NCBI RefSeq assembly: GCF_020360975.1
Contig: NW_025408688.1
Coordinates: forward strand, 310,001-374,000
Direction of reading: 5' to 3'
From: Hirsutella rhossiliensis
Lineage: Eukaryota; Ascomycota; Sordariomycetes; Hypocreales; Ophiocordycipitaceae
Length of the DNA: 64,000 nt
A model generated the notes under the pieces. That model had not been told where the DNA came from, ran no database searches, and worked only from the letters and a program-made list of their open reading frames with translations. A program made the translations under genes and the position numbers. Of this stretch, positions 53,201 to 63,600 are shown piece after piece. Within the stretch, counting starts at the first letter, position 1; each line of letters starts with the position of its first letter.

Positions 53201-56200
53201 TTCACCATCAACCCAAACGACATTACGAACCCGGTGAAGCTGCGACTGGCGGCATATCGGACACGCGATCCCGGCGCGGCCGAGGAGTTCCTAGAAGGCC
53301 TTGGGAGTGCGTACAAGCGGACAAGGCTGGCCATGTCCGATCCGATGAGCGCCGCCGTATTCTTCCACCGGGAGATGAAGCTGTTCTTCGATCATTACGT
53401 GAAGGTCGGAGAAGAGTCGGTATTCGGGCGCATCGGCAAGTACTATGGCGCTGTGGAGACCAACGAACGAGGGCGCTTCATGTTCACGGCTTGCTCTGGT
53501 TGCACGGAAACGCGCATCTCAGCTCGATGCTTGCCGACATCCACGGGGAGGATCAGGCGGCGTATCGCGAGCGAATCATACGATACGTCGATAGTGTCTT
53601 CTCCGAGGTAAGAATAGCTAAGACGTGTCACTGAGAACCTGAATTGCTCGTCCGATGGACAAACGGGGCCAGGCTGACGTGCAAGATAGGATCTGGATCA
53701 GGAAGGGTTCTGCGCCGTGCAAGCGGAGCGATCTGTGACGTCCGATATTTCCTCCCTGCTGGACAACACCGAGCAGTTTTCGGCCGCATTTGACGAGGAG
53801 GCCAACTTCTGTGCCGGCGCTACACAGGTTCACACGCATAGCCCGACCTGTGTCAAGTATTCCTTGGGCAAAGGAGCGCGGAAGGAATCCATGCCGGTTT
53901 AAGTCTCCATGGAGGTTGGTCGACAAGACCGCCATCACGGCAGACGGGGTGTTGCAGATCCGGAGGACTCACAGCATGGTCAATCGATGGAACAAGGCTA
54001 TCGCTGTTGGGCTCCGGCACAACCACGACATTTCCTTCATTGCGACGCAGCGCAAGACCATGGCCCTTATGTATTATGTCACGAACTACGCGACGAAGGT
54101 GGAGGACCCGGTGTGGAAGCGTGTGGCGGCCGCGGCCGATCTCCTGGCCGCCTCAACGGGTGACGGCACGGCCAACGGAGGACAGGACGACGGTGGAGGT
54201 GCTGTTGGCGATGACGCCGCCAAGGGAACAGGACGCGACAGTTCTTGATGAGGGTGGCGAATCGTGTGTTCACGGAGCGTCCGCTATCTCAGGTCGAGGT
54301 CGTCGCTCATCTTCTTGGATATCCGGCCGAGTTCACCAACAGCAGCGCCTGGGCGTACCTGAACACATCTCTGCTGTACTGGGAAGTCTTTCGACGGTGG
54401 CCGTATCTCCGACGAGCAAGTGGCGCGGCGGCCATAGATGATACTCTGGATGAGTCGGTCGTTGTCGAAGAAGCAGGCCTGAGGATCTCCCACGTTGAGG
54501 CGTACCAGCACCGGGAGAGCTCCTGCGAGGGCTATGCTTATACGACTACATATCGCTCGTTAGACTAAAACGCACCAGTAAGGATGAGAGCTGTGCGGCC
54601 TGGGGAGGTGCCCTTCGAGGATGGATGGGCGCCAGGAGACGCTGGGTCCAGGTGCTCAGGCGGCCGGGCAAGCATGCTACCGTCTGCCTCGATGGCTACC
54701 TGAGCAAGGACTTCGGCCACAACGACGACGAGGAGTCGTGCCACCGGAGGTGTGTATAGCAACCGCCCTGCCGGCAGGCATCATCAGAGTGGCTAACCTC
54801 CCCCCCCTTCCCCTTAAAGGGCAGCCGTGCAGCATCTTGCGCTATTTGTGCCGTGGAGTCCTTTCTGTGCGAAGAAACAGGTGAGATCAATAGCATCTGG
54901 GAGCGGGCGCGAGAGGCGCTGGCCCCGAGAATATCATGTCTCGTCGACAACGTGCAGCTGCTTCGACGATCAGCCGAAGACGCAAAGCGCGACGCCAAGC
55001 AATGGGCGGCCTCATCCGGCGATGGCGATTCCACGGTCGCCCACGTCGAGGAGGGCGAGACAGGCGAGGCGGGCGCAGAATTTGCAGCGACGTATCGGTC
55101 CAACAACATCGGAGACGCAACGCGCCTGATCGACGTCGTCCGAGGCGCAGTGGGCACGAATCAGGTGACGGCCAAGTCGCCGGAGCTCATGGCAATGATG
55201 CGGCAGCTCTGTCGATTCCAGCAATCGGCGCTCTGCTCAACGGCCGAGCTCGAGGCCATCGCGATTCCCGAACAAGGGTTGAGGTGCATAAGCATGCCAG
55301 GGCGGGTATTTTCCGGGGCCGCACTACCGCCGCAGGATCAGGTCAAGGCTATCAAGTCGCAGCAGATAAGTGCGTCGAGGAAAGGGAGAGAATGATCCAA
55401 GGCGTACAAACCACAGTCGCAGTCCGGGAAAGCGATCGCCGAGCTGCGTTGCGGAGGGTGATGACCGGCTTCGGGAGGACGACGTCGAAATGACGACAGC
55501 CGACTCCGACGAGACGGCTAGCGACGCAGAAGCGGGAATGCGCGTCCAGCTTGGCCCATCGACCTCCTTCTTCGCGGCGGGCAAGGAGTTGTCAACACGG
55601 CTAACGCTGAACAAGAGGCAGTCGATCGCTTTCCTAATAATATGCCGCCAGCTCGATTTGATGCGACAAACGAATAGGGCGATGCCGGCCAGCTCTGCCA
55701 GTTCGTCGGCGGCGAGGGGGGCACCGGCAAGTCGCGGATCATTGGGGCACTCGTCGAGCTGTTCAGTGGGAAGAGCCTTTCGAATCGTCTGCTGATCACG
55801 GCGACGTCAGGGACTGCCGCGGCGCAGATCAACGGCATCACGATCCACTCCGCCTGCGGGTTCACTAAAGACCAAGGGGCGGGCGCGAACACAGCCAAGG
55901 ACCTTGACGGGGTGCGGCTGGCAAAACGGGCGGAGCGGTTCATCCACGGCCAGTCTCGGATGGACTGGCAGGAGAAGGACGTGCTTGTCATCGACGAGGT
56001 GAGCATGCTCGGAGCGCGGACGCTGCACGCCATAAACGAGCGACTCTGTCGGCTTCGCGGATCGCAGAAAGATTTCGGGGATCCCCATCGTCCTCTTCTG
56101 CGGAGACTTTCAGCAGTTCCGGCCGGTCAAGAGAGGTCGATCGTCCTGCCGAGCGCGGCCATCTCGTGGGACGTAGACAACTCGTTCAAGGCCGAGCAGC

Positions 56201-57260
56201 GGCACCAGCACGACAAAGCGCACGCGCTGTGGAAGAGATTCACGACGGTCGTCATGTTGAACGAGCAAATGCGCGCCGCCGGTGATCCGGAATTGCAGGG
56301 CTGCTGAAGCGGATCCGGCAGGGTGTGCAGGACCGCACGGATCTGGACCTCCTCAACTCAAGGTGCTACCGCGAGGGCAGGCGGATCCTTGGGAGACTGG
56401 CATCACCGTGGTGACGCCGCTGAACAGGAATCGGTGGAACCTAAACATGGAGGCAAGCTTGGCGTTCCGGGTCCAGCAGCGGTCGACGATGCGCATCTTC
56501 ATCTCCGAGCACAAGTGGAAGGAGGGCCTGCCGACCGAGGAAGAAGCGATCATGGTACTCAATCAAGGCGACGATAGCGCGATCCCCGTGCCGGCCGTCT
56601 TCATGTTCGTGGCCGGGATGCCGGTCGTCGTGAACCACAACACCCATCAGGGGCTGAAGCTGGTGAACGGCGCCGGCTACTCGGCGGTGGAGGTCATTGT
56701 CGACAAGGCGTCCCCAGGGCATCGAATCTCGTCCGACATGACGATCCACTTCGGGCCGCCGGCGGGATATTACTGGAATCGGCGACGACAAAGGACCTCC
56801 ACTTCGTCGGGATGCCGCCGGGCACGATCTTGTTAACGCCGATGAGCGTCAGGATACACTGCCAACGAAAGCGGCCGTGGCAGCAGAACGACGTCAGCCG
56901 GAAGGGATTGCCGTGCGCAGCAGCCTTCGCCTGCACGGACTACAAGGTGCAGGGCAGAACGCCAGAGCGCGTGGCCCTGGAGCTGCGGGGACACGGACGA
57001 CGAAAGTCGATGGAAGGGCCGTGCCCTCGCAATGCGACCCGTACAGCTTATATGTGCAGCTATCGCGCTGTCGAACGCTAGACGGCATCACGCTCGTGTC
57101 CAAGGTGCGGGAGAGAGACTTGGTGGGCAACCAAGTCCCCGAAGAGATGACCGCCGCGCAGGCCAGGCTGGAGGTGCTAAGCGAGAGGACTGTCGAGGAA
57201 GCTTTGCGTCGGTCGGATGGCGACGCTGAAGAGTCAAGGAGAGTTGTCAGGGTGAGGTGA
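50274..57260 (+). pseudogene. RepHel gene of Helitron H1 (HUH nuclease and PIF1 helicase)
   Basis: The N-terminal low-complexity part carries repeats like FRPIQPRN (50418) and RSIQPREP (50775). A conserved block RAEDLASVLRFLEEDFAMKE (51404) with QTWCTPIPHDRKV follows, then a cysteine-rich part (51600-51800). The Rep domain has FGRIGKYYGAVETNERG, the HUH core LHVHG at 53476-53490 and the tyrosine motif MYYVTNYATK at 54069-54098. A linker (54890-55640) leads to PIF1 helicase with Walker A GGEGGTGKS (55708), Walker B VLVIDEVSML (55981), the GMPVVVNHNTHQGLKLVNG block and TDYKVQGRT, ending at 57260. More than ten frameshifts split it. RepHel nicks and rolls out a single strand during transposition. 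Confidence 0.9.
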
Positions 57261-57913
57261 CGAGGGGGAGAAGACGGAGGAGCGCGCCGGCGGGCAAGAA
57301 GACAAGGGCACTGGGCAGCAGCGATCAACGAGGGGCGACTTTTGACTTGAAGGAAGAACCCGCTAGAAAGGCATGAACGAAAGGGCAAAGACAAAAGACG
57401 CAAGTTTTAGACACAATAAGAAAACCGGCGGACGAAAGGAAAAAGGTTGGCATTGGCATTGGCATTGGCAAGGGTAAACAGGAGTATAAACGGGGAAACA
57501 GGGCAAGGCATGAGAGGGGCAAGAGAAGGCGGCAGCGACCAATGATGAGGGAGGGACGGAAGGGTCGGCGACCAATCACACGGGATCTTTTATTCCGAAA
57601 GAGGAAATAAATCAGCCAATCAGAGGCGGAGGATGTGGGGGTGAAGCAGTCTGGGGCCTTTTTTCCCCGCGCGCTAATGAAGTCCTTTCGTTCCTCAAGG
57701 CAAATGACGTTGGATGAGATGACGTTGGAGAGGGAGTCATCTATTTGAAGGTTTTTGTGGTGGTTGCGGCACTAGGTAACCGGCAATTCCTTCCCGCAGT
57801 AGCTTGCATTGCGCGACGGCCGGTTGGGGGCGAAACGTAGAGGCCTTGGGAGCGCGCGCCAACGTGTCATGCAGCACAACGTGTCAAGAAAAGCAAGGCG
57901 AAGGTGAGAAGGG
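57261..57913. other. H1 3' end, H2 5' end
   Basis: No gene. It contains a four-unit TTGGCA repeat (57447-57470) and the possible H1 terminus near 57677. H2 is expected to start between here and the MYND gene. Confidence 0.5.
57447..57470 (+). repeat. (TTGGCA)4 microsatellite
   Basis: Four perfect hexamer units. On the minus strand it reads as a Met-Pro repeat, which is a shadow. Confidence 0.9.
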
Positions 57914-58702
57914 ATGGGTGGAAGAGCCGATACAATAGATCGGACAAGTAGAATCCGATCCGGAGCCACGGGCTTTTCCCCGTCCTTCTCATCATACGTA
58001 CCTACCTACGCATTATCACCCATAGCATCTAAATCACGGCCAAGTCAGTTGTGGCAACGTCCACGGTTCGATTCGAATTCATGTGCCAAATCGGTGCCAA
58101 GCAATTCATACGCAGCCACGGCATTGCCCGGCCTCATCACCGGCGCAAACCGCGCCGGAGAGGATGCTGAATACAAGGAACAATTTGCACAGGCCATGAT
58201 GCCTCTCATGAAGGAGCATGAATCAGCATGTCGCAGCGCGTCGGGGGCTTTCTGCGAATGCTGCGGGCGGTTTGCGACAGATATCCTACAGAGTCCAATA
58301 TCTTTGCTGCACGCGGACGAAGCTCGCATTATAGTTTGGGTCACATCTTTATGCGGAAGCGGGCAGTGCGAGGTGGAAATGAGACAGGAAATGCAACTGA
58401 TGATGGGGGAAATGCGGCAAGAGCACGAAACACGCGACGGGTTCTTAGGACGCACTGGTTGCACGGAGGTCACGTTGTGCAAAGTATGCGGGACGACCGC
58501 GGGCGTGAGTCGCTGCGGCAGATGTCATGGAAGTGGCATACTGCGGGAAAGAACACCAAAAGGCGGACTGGAAGGTTCACAAAAAGGCATGCGTGCCGAG
58601 AGAAGATCACTAGAGAGGGAAGGTCTGGAAGGGAATGATGACGAGATCCGAAGTTGTGGACGGAGTGTTGTAAGATTGCAGCTCGGTGTAGATATTTGCT
58701 AA
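57914..58702 (+). pseudogene. MYND zinc-finger gene carried by Helitron H2
   Basis: The frame is open from 57914; MMPLMKEHESACRSASGAFC at 58198 is a more likely start. FCECCG and CGSGQCE form a first cysteine pair around SPISLLHADEARIIVWVTSL, as in fungal host MYND proteins. The finger begins LCKVCGTTAGVSRCGRCHG at 58475 and, after a one-base shift near 58533, continues VAYCGKEHQKADWKVHKKAC to 58592, which completes the MYND pattern. MYND fingers bind proline-rich peptides or act in chromatin proteins. A homologous fragment at the same place in H3 shows it travels with this Helitron family. It converges on the accessory gene, 80 bp apart. Confidence 0.8.
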
Positions 58703-58781
58703 GAAGCAAGATAAAGCATGGAACTAAATCACTTTTCTATGAATGTTATAACTTATATCGGTAGACTATTATATCAAGCAG

Positions 58782-60321
58782 TTACTCTGTTTCCGTTGTC
58801 CTTTTGCCTGGGTGGCGGTTTCTGAGCGGCCGGGCCGATGAGTCTGACGTGTAGGCAACGATCGAATCAATGGCGGGTCCCAAGACGGTTCCCGAGGCAG
58901 GACTCTGTCTCATCGTCTCCGGCTCGAAGGAAGAAGAGGCAGCGGAAAGCGAGAACGATTGAGTGGCAGAGCTTCCAGTGGCGGCCGATGAGGAAGGTTT
59001 TGAGGTCAACTGCAACAGGCGCGGTTTCTTCGTTGGCGTGTCGGCGGGCTCGGGACAAGGACGCTTCTGCAGCGGTGTAACGGGATCGGCCGAAGCCGAA
59101 GTCGAAGCCGAAGGCGGAGGACTCGGCGGAGGGCGCCAGGTGTAGCGACAGAGAAAGAGGCAGCGCGGGCATCCTGGAAGGCCGCCGAAGCGGAGGACGG
59201 TTGCCGCTTCGGTGGCGATGTGAGGGCTAAGGCCGACGCGGCTGCGGTGGTGGCGGCCTTGTCGAGAAAAGTCCAAGAATCCGGGACGACGATGAAGACG
59301 TAGTCTCTGTCGGAGCTCGGCTGGTGGACCATGACGCGGTGATCGAGGAGGCCAGCGACCTTGCCCGTGCAGGTGAAGGAGATATTGGTCTGAAATTGAG
59401 AGTCCCGCCTCTCGGCCATCTTCTTGCAAAGGATGGCCCACGGGTTGGCGCGGATGGGGAAGATGACGAAGACCTGAAACGGGTGGAAGCCCCTGAGAGG
59501 GATCTTGTCCGGGATCCCGGGAGTGATATAGGTCGAAAGCTGGAGGAAGCCGCAGCACCTCAGCTGGGTGGCGTCCAGACCTGGCAGAAGGTCCTGTCGT
59601 AGCAGGGAGTGGCCGGGGCCAACGATGAGGCCGGTGAAGGAAACGATGGGGATACGGGGAAGCTGTCCATGGAGGCAAAGAGCCTAGGAAGAACGCTTGA
59701 GGCCCATTTCAGCTAAATTTGGTGCTCGAGGTGTGCGCGGAGGAATTGGTAGTCCTTACGGCTGGTAGCCTTGGTCGCGGATGATAAGGGCGGGCATAGT
59801 GTAGAGAAGGATGCCTCCGGCGCCAGACTCAAGACCGTCTCGTTGCTCGACCTCCCACGCAAGGGCGTAGGGATGGACGCGGCCATTCATGAAAAACCAC
59901 TCTTCGGTCCATTCGGAGGCGACAACTGGCTGATTGTAAATTGAGAGATTGAGGCTGAAGAAGATGGATGTCGCGGAGTCGTCGGTATCCGATCGGAGGG
60001 CGCATATTCCGCAGTGAGCAACCACGACGGAGGAGGCAGGAAGACGCGGGCCATGGTCTCGGCGTTGAGGCCTCTGATGCGATGCTCGTCTTGGTGGGCG
60101 AATCTGGAGGGGCAATCCGGCTGGACGAAGAACATCATGGACATTTCACCGCCAGCGTCTCTCTGGCTGTCGAGCGGCCTTCGAAGGTGTGGTGGGGCAG
60201 AGGTGAAGAGGAAGACATGGTGTATCACTGCATCTACGTGGGGTTGATCAGTGTTTTGTCCCTTTCCCTGCTGCAGCATGGACAGTGGAGAAAAAGAAAG
60301 TCTAATACGACGTTTGTTCAA
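58782..60321 (-). CDS. Helitron accessory protein gene, spliced (H2)
   Basis: Upstream frame RRPLDSQRDAGGEMSMMFFV is open, so the true start may precede MSMM at 60145. Exon 1 has QPDCPSRFAHQDEHRIRGLN, IFFSLNLSIYNQPVVASEWT and WFFMNGRVHPYALAWEVEQR and ends at 59760. The intron (59759-59696, 64 bp) has GTAAGG, CTGAA and CAAG ends. Exon 2 starts VLPRLFASMDSFP, then after a shift IPIVSFTGLIVGPGHSLLRQ, CCGFLQLSTYITPGIPDK, GFHPFQVFVIFPIRANPWAI, CTGKVAGLLDHRVMV and DYVFIVVPDSWTFLDKA. The Ser/Pro-rich tail has KRPCPEPADTPTKKPRLL. About 450 residues in all. Two small frameshifts. Conserved between H1 and H2 at protein level, hence probably selected. Confidence 0.75.
59696..59759 (-). other. Intron in accessory gene H2
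   Basis: 64 bp, GTAAGG to CAAG, at the same place (after TyrGlnPro) and phase as in H1. Exon 2 starts Val-Leu-Pro-Arg against Val-Ile-Pro-Arg in H1. Without splicing a TAA follows TyrGlnPro. Confidence 0.7.
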
Positions 60322-60644
60322 ACGCGCACTTGCGACGATGGAATCGGAGGAAGCGGGGGGGCAGAGCGGTTGAAGGTCGCTCAGGATAGGGTTGCGGTGT
60401 CAGTTCCTGCGCATGGGCTGGTCGAGGCCGTCCGAAAAGGGGAGGGCCCTCTCAGACAAGCATTACCGTGTTGCCTCGGTGATATAAAGACAATAGGGCT
60501 TTGGGAAACCGCTGGTAGGAAGAATGCCAGATACGGCGGAGCGCACCATTACCAGAAAGCGAGACAACCTGGGAGAATCTTCCGGGCGAAAGCTTTGCGA
60601 TCCATCGTCCGTTTGCAGATCTTCGGCGTTAAGACAGCATCATC

Positions 60645-63600
60645 ATGGGGAGAATCCTAGGCGCAAGGTTCAATCGGTGGGGAGAAGGCGAGATAGTGAC
60701 GGCAGCAGCGGCCGTTGCTGCAACGGGGGGTACCGCGGAGGCGAGATTGAGTGCAATGGATGAAGGGTTGAAGCGGGTGCCGGAATATGAAAGACAGGCG
60801 AACGTGGTATCCAGGTTTCAGCCTATCCAGGCCAAGCAGGCGCCGGCCGAGGAGGTCTCCCGGGGAGAACAAGCGGAAGCACTCAAAGGAGCGTCGCCCA
60901 GGGGCAGTCGGCGAGGCGGTCGGCGGCGAAGGGAACATCAGATCTGAACGATGGCATTTCGAAGGTGCGGCCAGCACGACGTTTAGCACCGATAAACGTG
61001 CGTGACGAGCCCGTGAGTATGGACACGGACGCTGCGATGCCGGGGCTGGGTACGAAGCCGTGTGGAGAGTCTGGAGCCACCCGTCGGCGGTGTATTGCAG
61101 TGCGAGGTAACGACTCGATCTCGTACCGGCACATTTTGCCCAAGAGGAGGAGGATTGGGGGTGATGGGAGGAGCGCAGCGGCCACCGTTGGTATGCAAGC
61201 ACCAAGTCCCCCGAAGGCCTTGGTCGGGCGAGACGACGACCTAGACAGTGGGAGAGCGTCTGTCGTGGCCGTAAGTGGACCTGAGACCGTTGGGCCTAGG
61301 CAATCTAGCGGGGACGTACTGGTGAGGCCGAACGGTCCTATTGAGCGGACACTTGGTGTGGGGAGAAAGCGCCAGGATGGAGGATCAACAATGATGATGA
61401 GATTTCGGCTGGAAAACGGGAGTCAGCATTCGCCAAGGCCAATCAGACCTAAAGAAATGGAGAATGCGGAAGGGCCGGAGGGAGACCAAGGTAGCCCGGG
61501 AAGAGAAGGTCGGCCAGCAACCGCTGTCAGGCGTCCGTCTGGGAATATCAGGGAGTACCCGGTTCGGCCAATCCAGCCCAAAGAGAGGGGCGAGGCAGCA
61601 GGAGATGGGCAGTCATTCGGACTGTTGTCAGCGCGGCCATCACGCCAGACCACAGGTGGAGAACAGGGTCGGCCGAGACGAGACGAGGCGGCGAGACCTT
61701 CGCGGCCCGTGGAGCAGAGAAAGAGGAGGCGCCACCCCGGCCGTGACGGGTCTCTGACGAAACGCATACGGGGCGGCCATCCGGGGCAGAGGAGGAAGGA
61801 ATTGCAGGCGGAGGATTTGGCCAGTGCCTTGCGGTACCTTGAAGAGGAATTCGCCGTGAAGGAGAGGCTGTCCAACGAGCAAACTTGGTGCACACCAGTA
61901 CCGCATGAGAGGAAGGTATCGACGGTGGGAAAGTTCTATCGGGCGTTCCACGATGTGAGCACCTTGCCGATAATGACCTGCATGCTGTGCTACCGCAAGT
62001 GCACAAGGAAGGAGTTGAGGGAGAGCACATGGGACCAATGGAGGTCAAGCAGCGTTCCAAAAGGCGGCCGGTCGCCATTTGGGTGTCGAAGTTGCTTTCC
62101 CGAGGGCGAGGCCGTCTCGGTTTGTGTGGAGTGCGCTCGATGTTTGGGGCGCGGGAGCCTGTCGCCGGCGGTCCACCTTCACAGTCGCCTCGGCTGTGAG
62201 CACATGTTCCCGACGAGCTCAAGGGCCTGACGCCGGTCGAAGAAAGCTCATCTCGCTGAACTCGTGTTATGGCTTTGTGACGAGGTATAGCATTCCGGGC
62301 GGGCAGCGGCAGGCCGTGAGGTATCCGAGACACGTCAAGGGCCACATCACGGTGTTCCCAAACAACGTGCAGGAGCTGGCGAGAAAGGTGCTCCCGCACC
62401 CGCTCTTGCAAACAATGGACGAGATCCATGTCTCGTGGCAGGGCGCGGAGAAGCCAGCACCGAGCGAATTGTCGGGTCTCTTGTCGGTGAGGCGTCAAGT
62501 CGTCGAGAGAGCGCTTGTCTGGTTGAAGAAGAACAATCCGCATTACGCCGACATTGAGATCGACAAGGCGGAAATGGATAGTTGGGGAACCCCGTCGCAC
62601 GGCGTGCCGTCGATGGTGTACGGACGCATGGAGCGGAACGAACCGTCTGCGTGGGAGAAGACGCGAACGGCATAGGTTGTGCCGCCCGCAGAGCGGGCCA
62701 TGGACGACGATGGTCCGGCAGAGATCGAGGAAGTCCTTGCTCGGCTCCGCCAGGGACAAGACGTATCGGACAAGCCGAGTCGAGAATTTGAGGGGGGCGG
62801 AGCGGACGGGGCTAATGATGCCGAGCCCGAAGACGGGGCCAAAATGATCAACGAGATAACCTCTTCCGGCATGTTTGCGTTGGACGGACCGCCGGGCGTG
62901 TCGGATGCGGAGAAGGTCCGCTTTGCTTGCAATGCCGTGGGCGGCGACGGGGCCGAGGACGACCGGCGGGGCCAGAGCATGGATAAGGTCGGCGGGGCGG
63001 GTCGAGGGTATGGATGTCCGTGAGCCGTACATTCACGTCAGTCGTGGAGATGAATTCGCCGACTCGCTGGACGCCTCGTTCTTCGCGAAGACCTTTCCCA
63101 CCCTATTGCCGTTCGGATGTGGAGGACCACGGCTGGCGGAGGAAGTCATCCTAGGGTCGGAGGACGGTCAATTCGCGCGCTACGGCAGTCGGAGACGAGA
63201 CGGCCGCGCGAGATCTCCTGTCGTCTCGGAACATGAGCCTTCGGACGTGGGCCGGCATCGTGCTGCGGCGCCATGGTGGCCGATTCGCGACGCATGCCAT
63301 CTTCTCGTTTCTCGTTTTCAACATGGACGTGCGGTCGAGGAATCGTCGTGTCAGCATGCTCAGCGTGACGCGGAAGAACTTCCCCGAGGTAGAGCGCATC
63401 GTACAGTCGCTGACCGCAGATAGGTTGGCGGCGGCCAGGCTGGAGTTGGAGAGCCTGGGCAAGACCACCGATGATGGCGTGAAGGAGCTCCTAAGATGCC
63501 TTTCGCTATACGGCTACCGGCAGCCCATGTCGAGGAACTCCGTCTGAGCATGCGACGCAAGATCCAGTCACTCATCTTGTGTCGTGGCGTGCCTGCAATA

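Larger units (their letters stand above)
46795..57677 (+). mobile_element. Helitron H1 (borders approximate)
   Basis: H1 contains the accessory gene (-), an accessory-like remnant (-) and the RepHel gene (+). The right border is set at a CTAA after a small GGGG/CCCC hairpin near 57653-57677, and the left at a TCTATAAT; both are guesses from Helitron end rules (5' TC, 3' CTRR after a hairpin). The order is identical to H2 apart from the missing MYND gene and 1.3 kb of extra sequence. Confidence 0.8.

Noticed and set aside
57653..57677. GGGG-CCTTTTTT-CCCC hairpin followed by CTAA as Helitron 3' end
   Set aside because: The stem is only four base pairs; used as a tentative border for H1 but not claimed as a feature.
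61548..63032. 494-codon minus ORF
   Set aside because: Antisense to RepHel H2; composition is Arg/Pro/Ser-rich as expected for a GC-rich shadow frame.
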